From Sclerodactyla briareus (lineage: Eukaryota > Echinodermata > Holothuroidea > Dendrochirotida > Sclerodactylidae), in contig JAODTK010004477.1 of the NCBI GenBank assembly GCA_026419785.1, forward strand, positions 248,001-312,000: DNA of 64,000 nucleotides, given 5' to 3'. The notes below the pieces were generated by a model, which saw only the letters and a program-made list of their open reading frames with translations, did not search any database and had not been told where the DNA came from. Each line of letters opens with the position of its first letter. Position 1 is the stretch's first letter. Positions 1 through 11,600 of this stretch are shown here, piece after piece. The position numbers were made by a program, and so were the translations under genes.

Positions 1-549
1 TTTCGCGAATAAAACTAAATCCCCTCTCAGAATATTACGCACCTACTTTACGCGAATGAGCACCTAAATCTGTCTTTAGCAAACGCGCTCATTTTCTTTG
101 GATAATGACATATCCGACTAAAAAACCCTAATAATGATTCGGAATAAGATCGTCGGAGTAATATACGCTATCCTTTCACCAACATCCACCTCAGGAACAG
201 CTGTCTGTCAGTAATGGCGACGCCACGGAGGGGGTATGGGGGACAAGTCCCTCACTTTTTCAGAGAGTGAAACGAAAAAAAATGGAACTACGTATGACTA
301 CACCCTTTTTTGTAGTATCGGAAGGGTCTTCGATGGAAGACCTCTAAACCAGGGCTAGGGTTTAATGAAGGACACGATGAAGAAATGTGAGAATTCACAT
401 CGATCATTTTTCGTCAATGATCGTCAATTACAGTTGATTTTGCTACCGCAGAAGGACCAGAAGTTGCCGCTCCTGCATCGGGGTGGGGGGGGGGGTGGGG
501 GGGTCTTTACGAGAGAAGAACCAATTTTCTTGTACGCTTAACGCGTCAA

Positions 550-1300
550 CTAGGTGGCACGAATTGTAATTATAAACATAGAGGAGAAACCTTTCTTTTC
601 AGAGCGTTGCTTGAATATGCTTTCTGAATCGATTGTCAATTTTGGGGAAATGGGGGTTTTTGCTAATAGTATACTGTCATAGACCCGTAAGGTACCGTTT
701 CCCGCAATCTGGGGAATTGGTGAGGCTGTCAAATGTCCTTGACCAGAGGTGTCCACTGATGGTGACCCAAATTTTACGGAATATCATCGCTCAGTAAGAA
801 TGTTCCTTGAATATAAATTTCTGTAACTTTTGCCAATGTTGGAATTGCTTACTGCCATCGATCCCGGGAAGTACCGTTTTGCCTGCACGGCTAGGGGAGG
901 GAGAAGGTGTCTGTGAAACGAAAATTCCTTCGTACCCTACCCTTCACTGAGGGTGGCCCAAATTATACGGCTAAACATCGCCAGTGCCTTCAGAACGTTC
1001 TGTTCTTGAAAGTTAAATTTTCTTGGAGTTTGTAGTAATGTCATGGAGTGTTGCTCACGGCCCTATGGCTTGCGCGTTTCTAGAGACTCTTTTTGAGGGT
1101 GGCTTTCGGGGCGGGGGTTATCTAACCTGAGAATAGGTAGAGATTCTTAAATGTGTAGTGGAGATTTGTCAGATGCTATTCTTACGCGGAGCCCCGTCAC
1201 TATAGGTTGACGCGGAGCGTAGTAATAAATTGTAACCTTCAAACTCTTCCGATGGCCGGAACGGCACTGTCCGAGGGTCGATCCTACTTGTGTCCAAGCC
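550..1300 (-). repeat. Dispersed tandem repeat with hairpin motif (same family as 44.4-45.65 kb), inverted copy
   Basis: Three diverged units of about 180 bp are visible (landmarks near 600, 770 and 950: a block like GGTGGCCCAAATTATACGG followed by CTTGAA...TAAATTT). The segment ATTGCTTACTGCC near 848 is the reverse complement of the GGCAGTAAGCAA block of the array at 44.4-45.65 kb. The GGTTGACGCGGAGCG motif near 1205 also recurs there. No gene is evident. Confidence 0.55.
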
Positions 1301-2555
1301 TTGAAATATATATCTGCAAATTTCCTCATTAACGTGGAATGTTCGTAAAAAATAGTATAATAGGGTATCACAGGATTCACAAGCGATTAATGAACCGTTA
1401 TTGGGGTGTCATGTCCCACGGTTTGGCCTGTCGTGGCATTATTGCAACAACCTATTTGCTTCGGAATTTATACCGAATCCATTTGTTATGAGTTTTAGCT
1501 AGAAAACTGTTGAACACTCAGTCACAAATTTGCAGCATTTCCCTTCCGCTTGAAAAGCGAGCAACACGATCTCTAGCCCTAGTCTTTCGGGGGGGGGGGG
1601 ATTAGGGGGTTGAAATGACGAAGAATGAAGCTGACTGAAGTAAGCGAGTGGCCGGTGAAGTTACTTTTTTTTTTTTTAATTTTTCGATCGATAGAAGAAT
1701 AAACTACTACTACTGACTACAAGAATGTCACTAGACGGCACCCGTGCACCCACTCTGTATATGAATCCATGCCACTGTCCTGTGATCAAGGTTGAAAGTA
1801 TTCCTAGCCGTAAACGAACGGTTCCTTCGACATTCACTGGTGGACTAGTAATTGCTATCGATCATGATGAGTCAGCCAGCACAATGAGCACATTATTAAT
1901 TGCCTTGATCGCTTGATTGCGCTCTTGACTAATGACCTGACCACAGACTGTCACTGCTCACTTGAATAATGGCATATTTGGTGTTGCCTCTGGATAAAGG
2001 TGGCAGGTACACTAAATTTTACTTCACATGAAATACTCATTGCATGCATTTGTAACCACGAAGGCAGGGATTTCAGGCGTTCCCGGTTGATGTGATAATG
2101 AATATTTACGAAAACGAACGTTGTTCAGAAGAGAAAACAAACACTATAATTCTATGCGAAAGACCATAAAAAGGAAGCGGCCCATGCATATTGTCGTGCT
2201 TGGCTTTTTAAGGAAGAATGCCATAGAATCATTCCGCGGTGATACGCATCCCCTACGCATTGGTACCTGTGCTTCTTTATTTCGCCTATTCAGAGTTGAT
2301 TTGCCTTCATTTATGATTTTTGGCTTCTGTGGGGAACCCATATCTATCTTTGTAAACTACTAGACCATATTCAAACACTATCCCCCTCTCAGTTCACCTA
2401 AATTTGCAATTTTTCACCATAACTATAACGCATCTATCCAGCCTAAGTATGTGGATGGAGCAGACGCTCATTTACTTTGTTAGTTCAATAACAACTGCTT
2501 AGTTGCGCTTACAAATCATATGAAATCTGGATAAGTCTAAGCGATAGTGTGTACT
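1301..2555. other. No recognisable gene
   Basis: Mixed non-coding sequence with a short poly(G) tract at about 1590 and a poly(T) tract at about 1665. Open frames are short and show no family motif. Confidence 0.5.
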
Positions 2556-3692
2556 GTATTTTCGACTGACGACTTCGGACTAACGACTGTCGGACTAGCG
2601 ACTCGTTTTTTGGTTACCCTATACAGTTAGTGCGTGTTGTATTTTCGGACTGGCGACGTTTCGGGGACTAACGACTTGTCGGACTAGCGACTCGTTTTTT
2701 GGGTCCCTATACAATTAGTGCGTGCGTATTTGGACTACGACGCGGTGTCGGACTAACGACGTTGTAGGATAGCGACTCGTTTTGTGGTTCCCCGATACAG
2801 TTAGTGAGTGCTGTATTTTCGGACTGACGACGTGTGGGACTAACGATCCTTGTCGGCCTAGCGACTCGTTTTTTTGGTTACCATATTACAGTTAGTGCGT
2901 GCTGTATTTTCTGACTGACGACGCGGGTCGGACTAACGACTGTCGGACTAGCGACTCGTTTTTTTGGTTACCCTATACAGTTAGTGCGTGTTGTATTTTC
3001 GGACTGGCGACGTTTCGGACTAACGACTTGTCGGCTACGACATCGTTTTTTGTTCCCCTATACTTAGTGCGTGCTGATTTTCGGACTGACGACGTGTCGG
3101 ACTAAAGATTTGTCGGACTACGACTCGTTTTTTGGTTCCCCTATCAGTTATGCTTGCGTCTTTTCCGGACTGACGACGTGTCGACTAACGACGTTTCCGG
3201 ACACGACTCGTTTTTTGTTCCCATATATCGTTTAGTGGCGGTGCGTATTTTCGGACTGACGACGGGTCGACTAACGCCTTGTTTTTTTTGGTTCCCCTAT
3301 CAATTAGTGCTGCTGTATTTTCGGACTGACGACGTGTCGACTAACGACTTGTCGACTCGACTCTCGTGTTTTTTTTGGTTTTCCCTCATACATTTAGTGC
3401 GTGCTGTAATTTTCGGCCTGACGACGTGTCGGACTAAAGATTTGTCGGACTACGACTCGTTTTTTGGTTCCCCTATAAGTTAGTGCGTGCTTATTTTTCG
3501 GACTGCGACGTGTCGGACTAACGACTTGTCGGACACGACTTCGTTTTTTTGTTCCTCATAAGTAGTGTGTGTGCTATATGTTCGGACTGACGACGTGTCC
3601 GGCACGTAACGACTTATCGGACTCGCTGACTCGTTTTTTTTTTGTTCCTCTACACAGTTAGTGTGTGTTGTGTATTCGGACTGCGACGTGTC
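2556..3692 (+). repeat. 88-bp satellite array, first part
   Basis: About 12 head-to-tail units of roughly 88 bp. Each unit holds three 16-bp subrepeats of the form CGGACTRRCGACNNGT, a T run, and a spacer like GGTTCCCCTATACAGTTAG followed by TGCGTGCTGTATTTT. Units differ largely by one-base gains and losses, so period and phase wander. The array stops at the hAT-like insert and resumes at 4440. Confidence 0.9.
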
Positions 3693-4439
3693 CAGTTGGG
3701 GCGCCAGGATTCCCCGACGGGGGTCCGAGATCCCCGACTGGGGGGCCAAGTTCCCCGACGAGGCTCACCCTATCACCCCCTAAGTCAAAACCTTCATTTT
3801 TGATGTTTTCATTTTTTGAACTTTTCTTGAAGAAAAAAAAACGAAAAATGGAATACAAATTGTGGAGACAAATGTTTTACTTTCAATAGCTTCCGACTCA
3901 AATCAGACGCCCTATTAGTAGAATAGGGTCAGGTTTTCCCGATAACTGCACAGGAAATCCTGGGCACTGCGTCTTGAAAGCACACCACTCTACACAGAGG
4001 CAAAACAGTGATAGCCGGCAGCACTACACCTCTCCAAAAGATTGTAACCTTAATCTCTTGCAGGGACATTTCGAAGATATCCATAATGCTTGTGTATCCT
4101 ATCTATATATTCCACGATTGTATAGTCTGTAGGAAGATGATTACGCTGATCCTTAACTCGAGCGAGGAACTTGGTATTACTATAGAAAGATATGAGCGCG
4201 CGAAGCGCGCCAAAAATTTTCAGCTTCAATATAGGACTTTTCACTATACAGAATTTTGGAAATATATACTGTCGGGGCAAAAAGCCCTCGTCGGGGTGTG
4301 TAATTTTTAGCGTACCCACTCGCTCCCCCGACGAAGTGTAAAAATTTCCCCGACGGGGGGGGCAGGCTTCCCCGACAGGGGGGGGGCATGGCCCCCCCTA
4401 CCCCCCCCCCCCCCCCCCCCCCCGCTGGCGCCACCCCTG
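3693..4439 (+). mobile_element. hAT-like miniature element inserted in the satellite
   Basis: A 747-bp insert splits the satellite. It starts CAGTTGGGGCGCCAG and its other end, read in reverse complement, starts CAGGGGTGGCGCCAG, giving terminal inverted repeats around GGCGCCAG. The nine bases CGACGTGTC occur on both sides (3684-3692 and 4440-4448). Eight of them would fit a hAT target duplication, though the target is itself repetitive. Long C/G runs lie close to both ends. The open frames inside carry no transposase motif, so it is non-autonomous. Confidence 0.65.
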
Positions 4440-4645
4440 CGACGTGTCGGACTAACGACTCGTCGGACTAGCGACTCGTTTTTTTTGTTCCTCTACACAG
4501 TTAGTGTGTGCTATATTTTCGGACTGACGACGTGTCGGACTAACGACTCGTCGGCCTGACGACGTGTCGACTAACGACTCGTCGGACTGGCGAAGTGCGG
4601 ACTGACGAAGTGTCGGACTGACGACGTGTCGGACTAATGACGTGT
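4440..4645 (+). repeat. 88-bp satellite array, second part
   Basis: Continuation of the satellite after the insert. Here the 16-bp subrepeats (CGGACTGACGACGTGT type) are locally expanded without the spacer, then end abruptly. Confidence 0.85.
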
Positions 4646-5405
4646 ACCCCTGTGAGCCACTTCGGCTTCACGACCTGCTGAAATTTGTGATATACTTAAT
4701 TAAGGCCAATTCTCTTCAAGTGTCAATTCTAATTCTTCCTTTTTATTCTATTCTCTAGTGCTTGACGTCAACATTACGTCACCATCAGGAATTGTATATA
4801 CTTAAATTCAGTGGAATACAGAGAAGAAGAGGAATTTAATTTTGTCATAGTCGAGATCAGCGGTAATGCCGCTGTTAGTATATTAGCAACAATCAAATTG
4901 CTTGATGACGTTTTATCAACATGGTGGTGTTATAAATTAGCATGTCCTTATGCAGATGGTCAACTCCTGTAATAGCTTGTCCCAAGAATATGATATCTCT
5001 GATAAGCTGAACTGTGTTGAAGTGTGTTGAGTCGTAGGAGAAATATATGGTAAAAAGAAAAAACGAGTAACACATTTCAACTTATAAAGTTTGGTACAAT
5101 ATTCATCAAGGGGAGTGAGTCGAATCGGTGGTATGGGGTAACATAGCGTATTGACGACAGTCAATGCTCTCTGTTCGTGCTACTTCGATTATTAAAAAAG
5201 CGAATTATCGAAACGTCTAGTAGGGTATGTCGTATCAGATCTATACAGTCTTACTTAAAAAAAAAACGTGTCCAGTGAGACCTCATGTAGGACCGTTAGC
5301 GTAGTGCATATGGCGAGGTAGACCATGATACTCACTGGGCACGTCGCAGGTATAACTTTTGCACACCAGTGTCAGTAACACGCATCTGAACGTGTTCTTC
5401 ACCAG
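4646..5405. other. Upstream intron or flank of the CLCA exons; no exon recognised
   Basis: AT-rich sequence without a recognised repeat family or CLCA domain. It ends in the acceptor of the first visible CLCA exon. Confidence 0.4.
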
Positions 5406-5693
5406 GAAGGGACTGCGATTCAGTGTTGTAATGAAAGACAGGAGGACCCAGATTTATTGGACGACGAGGTGCTGGTGTCCGTATCCTCGAGGGCCCCTCC
5501 GGAGGTGAAGGGGCAATCACTGCGACCTCGGTCATGAGCTCTACCGTCACCAACCTCACCCAGGGTGATCGAATGGTGATCTACTCAGAGGTTCGACAAG
5601 GTTCCTCACCGATCTTGAACTGTGACGTCAGGGCTTCCTTCGAGAGGCCTGGACAGGATCCGGTGGAACTCGAATTGTATGATAACGGCGCAG
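5406..5693 (+). CDS. CLCA: CLCA exon: end of the region after the VWA domain, start of the beta-sandwich domain
   Basis: The exon begins after a good acceptor (pyrimidine-rich, ending CACCAG) and ends at CAG before GTGGGTG. Its first part reads EDPDLLDDEVLVSVSSRAPP in the frame starting at 5406. Its second part reads VMSSTVTNLTQGDRMVIYSE and ELYDNGAG in the frame of 5534. One G appears to be missing in the short G run at 5510-5513; adding one base joins the two halves into a typical CLCA segment. The exon ends in phase 1. The joined product matches the family pattern in which a VTVTSRA-like strand precedes the ELLDNGAGAD block. Confidence 0.8.
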
Positions 5694-8600
5694 GTGGGTG
5701 TGTTTGTTCTACGTTTTTCTTCGGGCGGTGTAATCATCGTAGATAGCCTAATCATACATGCGCATACCTCAGCAGTACTCGGGTGCTACTAATAGAGCCA
5801 ATTTTATACGCCAGCACTACTTCCTCTTCCAACCACCGCATGTTGATGTTTGTTCTGCTAGATGCCCCTCGAAAAATCGTGCAGACTGTATCAGCGTCAG
5901 ACTGCAGTGTACCCGAGTTACCCCCAACACCATATCATCATCATGTCATAAATGCAACTGTGAACAGGATTTTTTCTCGTGTAGTGGCTGCAGTAACGGT
6001 TGTCATATTACTTGTCCAGCCCACCCCACCCCCTCTCCTCCCTCATACACACACAGAATTGATGTGCTCGTATGCTTTTGATTCCTTGACGAAGTCGGAG
6101 GAATCTATGCAGTCATGCCAGTGTGTGTGGTGTATTATGTGTGTGTGACACCTGGCTTGTGAACACGATAACTCGACCCCACCTGGATGGATGAAGCTCA
6201 TACTTGGTATGTGTGTTTCCCATGATGAGTACATGAACCCTATTGTTTTGGGGTCAGGTCAGAGGTCATCTGAGGTCACCAGAGGTCAAAGTCTGAAAAC
6301 CTTGTAAACACGATAAGTCCAGAATGGTTGGTCTGATCGGGTTCAAATTTGGTGTGTAGCTTTCTTATGGGGAGTACAGGAAACCGTATTGTTTTTGGTA
6401 TAGGTCGGGGTGAATTTTGGTCAAAAATAGAAAATTTGTGAAAAGTCGATAATTTGGCCAATTTTGGCTGTGAACACGATAACTCGACCCTACTTGGATG
6501 GATGAAGCTCATACTTGGTATGTGTGTTCCCCATGATGAGTACATGAACCCTATTGTTTTTGGGGTAGGGTCAGAGGTCATCTGAGGTCACCAGAGGTCA
6601 AAGTCTGAAAACCTGTGAACGGATGAGGTCCATCCGAGATGGTTGGTCTGATCAGGTTCAAATTTGGTGTGTAGCTTTCTTATGGGGAGTACAGAAACCT
6701 TATTGTTTTTGGTATAGGTCGGGGGTGAATTTTGGTCAAAAATGGGAAATTTGTGAAAAGTCAGTTAATTTGGCCAATTTTGGCTTGTGAACACGATAAC
6801 CGACCCCACCTGGATGGATGAAGTCCATTCTTGGTATGTGTGTTCCCCATGATGAGTACATGAAACCTATTGTTTTGGGGTCAGGTCAGAGATCATACAG
6901 AGGTCATACAGCTGGTACATTCTCCCACTTGTCCTTGTGTCTGGTTATCGGTTGTCAGGAAGAGTCAAGGAATCACTAAGCCTTTTGGCTTTTCTGTTAT
7001 TGTCCTATTCATGGTTGATCGTGATCGTAGCCGTGAATATTGTTGCATATGAATTCGACTTTTGAAGAGAATGAATTGTTTTGTTACATATCGGAGTCGA
7101 ATTAGTCGATTGTAGAGGATAACTATCTATGGATGTGATAATAGGCCACTTCGAAGTTACAACGTGTGCGTAACGTCATCTGCCCCATTCCTGATTACTG
7201 TCAACGCGGTCAGGGAATATCACCGGTGCATTGCTGAAGAATATATTATGTGATATCAATCTCCTTTTTTCTCTTCTGACTTAAATAGCATACAGAAATT
7301 ACAGAGAGCAAAAGCTTCGTGTGAAGCTGAATTCGAGCTAGAACTTTCGTTGACAAACTTAAGAATCCCGGATCGCGAGATCGCTGTGTTGGAAATTATG
7401 TACAACTATAGTAGGACAACGTAATGACTTTGTCAGTGGCGCCGTTAAGTGTCAGTGATTGGAGGGCACACCACTATTCACCATCTAAGCGGAGCGCCAC
7501 CGGAATTTGTTGGCCCCTAGGAGCTTTGAAATGGCAGAAAAACCGGCGCTACTGCTGATTGTCGGTTCGCTAAATTGCTTGGTACCTCTACGAGTAACTC
7601 CAGCGCCAGTTCATCAAGTATGCGCTCATCGTGTCTCCAAAGACTGAACTCGCTTATTATGGTGATAGTCCGGCAGAATCGTCGGTAAACTTGGAAATTG
7701 TGTATATAGTTGTTTTTCATTGAGTCCTATAGTTTAAAGGATCCTCCTTCAGATTCTGCCGGGTGACTCGCGTCACCCTTGAGTGTCTTGAGAATCGAGG
7801 ATGGCGTCCAATATGGCCGCCGTGACATATTATTCCTTGATCTCACTTCGTCAGGAGTTGGATTTAGGGCTGTCTGGGACCCGAATGTCACATCTTTCAA
7901 TTTATTCAGGTGCTGACATTACTCCCGGAGATGGGATTTACTCGAGGTATTTTACAAACTTTGCCTTGGACGGGTTTTACGGCGTGCAGATCAGTATCAG
8001 TAGTAACAACGGCACCGCTGTAATGCAGCAACCGAGTAAAGGCAAACTCTCCCACTCACTAGCTCAGCCATACATCGATCCCAGGGAGCTACTGAATGGA
8101 AACCTTTCCAATACAGTGAGTCGTATTTTGTTTTCCAACATATCTCGTGAACATGATGTAGGCGACTTCACGACTGTCGGCCTGAATGACCGGAATTCAG
8201 CGAACAATGTACTACTCTGGGGCTGACGACAGACAACCAAATGGTTTTAATTGATAACGACAATAAATACAAACCAAACTGTTCTCGCCGTTCCCCAAGG
8301 GCCGAGTGAGAGACTGTAGTCAGCTTGTTATTTCTCCTATATTCGCTGTTGCTGGTCGTCATAGTAGTGTTTTCCGTGGTTCTTCATTGTGGGTCATTTT
8401 CAAGTCTCTATAAAGACTCCCCACTACTTCACTTCAACAACAAAAAAACAAGCAGATATTCAATACAAAACAAAAATATTCCCGGATTTAGCCAGGTTAC
8501 ACTCTTCATCTCAGGAGGACCATGGATCAACAATTCCAATTGCCCCCCCCCTTCAATAGGTGTGCAAGAACCTATGCCCATATGTTACATTCCTCCCCCT

Positions 8601-11600
8601 TCTACTCTACATTAGAGGAGGATTTGATACGTCTACCGGGGATGCCTGCGCCCTCCTTCGACACGACGGCTGCCCCTCGATTCATCCGGAGGACGTCTGG
8701 TGGGTCTAACAGGGTACTCAATGTCCCAGCAGGTGATTTTCTACCACCTGACAAGATTCGGGACCTACGGGTGGACCAAAGTTCCCTCTCTTCCAACGGG
8801 ACCACTGGCCGGGCTATCATTAAATTCACTGCCCCCGGAGATGACTTGGATTATGGCACAGGTGAATAAAATGAATGGATTTCCCTCGTTGTTGTTTTTC
8901 AGTACACTTTCTTGATTAGGTTTGTCAGCTCTTGCACATTTACGAACCACGAATAGGTAGAAATAAACGTTTTATTTAGGATTCGGGTCCAACTCAGGCT
9001 TGATGAGAAGCGAGGTCAAATCCCATTGACAGCCTGAGGGGCGTTGACTGATGTGCTGTCATTGAACAAGGAGTGTCTATTTAATTGAACCACTCTACTG
9101 ACGCGGAAAAGTGGAGACGTTCCGTAGCGACTCTCAAAAAATAGTAAGCGCATATGTGCAAGCCTAAATGAGACGTACCCAGGGGAACAATGATGAACCT
9201 TTATTGCTTCTTGAACCCGTAGAAATGTAATCAAAATGAAATCAATTACAATAATTCCATGTCTAGAAGCTGTTCATAGACCCACAACAGTACATTTCGA
9301 ACGCCTCGCGTGAGGCAAGATCATGGATGAGAGCAACATAACGTGTGTCTCCTTTTTGACAACATAAGTTTTTAGCCCAAACCAGCTATGCTGGTTGAGC
9401 TACTGTGATGCCCATGTCATTCTATCTATCTATCTATCCTTTTATCTATCTAGTCTGTAAACTTTTGCTTTCTGGGTCACTAAATATTCGTGCTTCGATG
9501 AATCTCGACCAGACTTGGTCACAGATGTTATGACTGAAGAGTCATCGTTGACCACCTGAAGGTCAAAGTCAAATGGCATTAAAGTGACACAATGGGCCAA
9601 TAAGTGGAAAACTGCAAAACGCTACTTCTCCTACAAATTTTGGTGCACAGTGCTGATGTTCGGTCTTAATCATGGTCTATCAGCCGTACCTTCGGGGTGT
9701 TCAGGAATTTTTGATCCAAGGGCCCACTTGGGCCCGAGAGCCCATTTTATGAAATTTCACACAATGGTACTTGAAATGCATCTCCTCCCCACAAGCTTCT
9801 CAATTGATTTTCTTCAAAGTTACATGTAATGGTCCTTGGTAGAGGGCCATTAGGGAGGTCAGGAATTTTGGGCCAACGGGCCCATTATGTGAAATGCCGC
9901 AAAATCTTGTATCTGCTATAAATTTAGTTGCACAGTGCTGATATTCGGTTATAATGATGGTCTAATAGGCGTACCTTGGGGTGTCCAGGATTTTTTGTTC
10001 CAAGGTCCAACTTGGGGCCCTCGGCCCACTTTATGATATTTCACACAATGGTGCTTGAAATGCATCTCCTCCCCACAAGCTTCTCAATTGATTTTCTTCA
10101 AAGTTACATGTAATGGTCCTTGGGTAGATGGGCCATGGGGGTTGTTAAAACAATGTTGGGCCCAGGGCCCAGTTTGGGCTCTAGGGCCCATTATATGAGA
10201 TACTGTGAAACTTGTACTCCTACAAATCTAGTTGCACCATGCTGAGTTCGGTCATAGTGATGGTTTAGTAGCTGTTCTCCAGGGTGCCCAGGGATTTGGA
10301 TTCCAAGGCCTAGTGTGGGCCCAAGGGCCCACTATGGGAATTACGCAAAATGCTTATCCTCTTACAAGTTTTGGTGCACAGTACTGACATTCGGTCATAA
10401 AGATGGTGGTTTAGCATCGTACCTGGGGATGTTCAGGGAATTTTCGATCAAGGTCCCAAGTTCTATTAAAATTACACAATGGTACGTGAAATGCTTCTCC
10501 TTCCACAAGTACCAATTGCTTTTCTTCAAAGTTACATGTAATGCTTCTCGCTTAGTGGTCCATCGGGGGTGTTTGCGAACTTATGGCTGAAGGCCCAGTG
10601 TGGGCCCTAGGGTTTGCAGATTTGGATGCAACATCATATAGTGTTTTTAGAATTAAAACAGTAAAATTTCATGAAAGAAGCAAAACGGCCATTCTTTCAT
10701 GGATGTGACCAAACTTGGACCCAATTAATGTTCATTGACTTTTGTCACTTGTGAAGGTCAAGGTTCCCGCGGTCATAAAGGGGGCAATAGGCCATAGTGT
10801 AAAATTGCCTCTTTCTCAATTGGGCATTCTTCGATGGTTGTTCACTAAAGTGAGTAACTACGTGCATTGACTGCTAAGACATTTTTGGCCATATGAAGAT
10901 CATTGTCAAAGGTTGTCACAGGGGCACAATAGATAGGCCAATGCTTGAAACTGCCTTCTTGGCTCATGATCTTGAACATTTAACACATAATTGTACATTC
11001 GTCTTGGTACATTTGTGCGGTTTGAGCAACAGCACCATTGGTGCTCCTGTTTTGTCTTTCTTCCAAGGAGAATGTGTGAAAATTACCATCTACTGGTACG
11101 TTAGAAAACATCAATTGTCAATCGGAGTAGACTGAACTACTACCATAATTCTGAAAGGTTGCCAGGACCAATACTGGATATGTTTCAGAGGATACAAGAT
11201 GACGGTATAATGAAAGCCTATTCAATCCGATAACCCAGGCTATAATTGTGTAGTGACCTTTTTTACATGGCGGTCAGTAGTGACCGGGCCCAGAATAATC
11301 TTCGGAATTCGTTGGTTACCAATACGTGAGTTCAGTCAACGAAGCCACTCCCAAACCAGGAATGGGTCCTCATTGACTGCCATAAATACTGAATTTCAAA
11401 ATGGCGGTCATGCAAGGGACTTACGCAGGGGAATTAGTATATTTTGACTGTTTATCCACTGATTCTGGGTGCCCCAACTTGGGTGCCTTCAGACCCACAG
11501 CTTGACTCTCCTGGTTCCGGGGAAGAATAAAAAAAAACAACTTTCGAATGGCGGTGATATTGAAATACAAAATGGCGGCGCTGAAAGTGACCAATCTGCT

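Noticed and set aside
2556..4645. CRISPR-like regular repeats
   Set aside because: Units are contiguous, diverged and lack unique spacers; this is a satellite in an animal genome.
1..5400. Search for upstream CLCA exons (metalloprotease HExxH, VWA domain)
   Set aside because: No matching text was found in any frame; the 5' part is probably outside the window.
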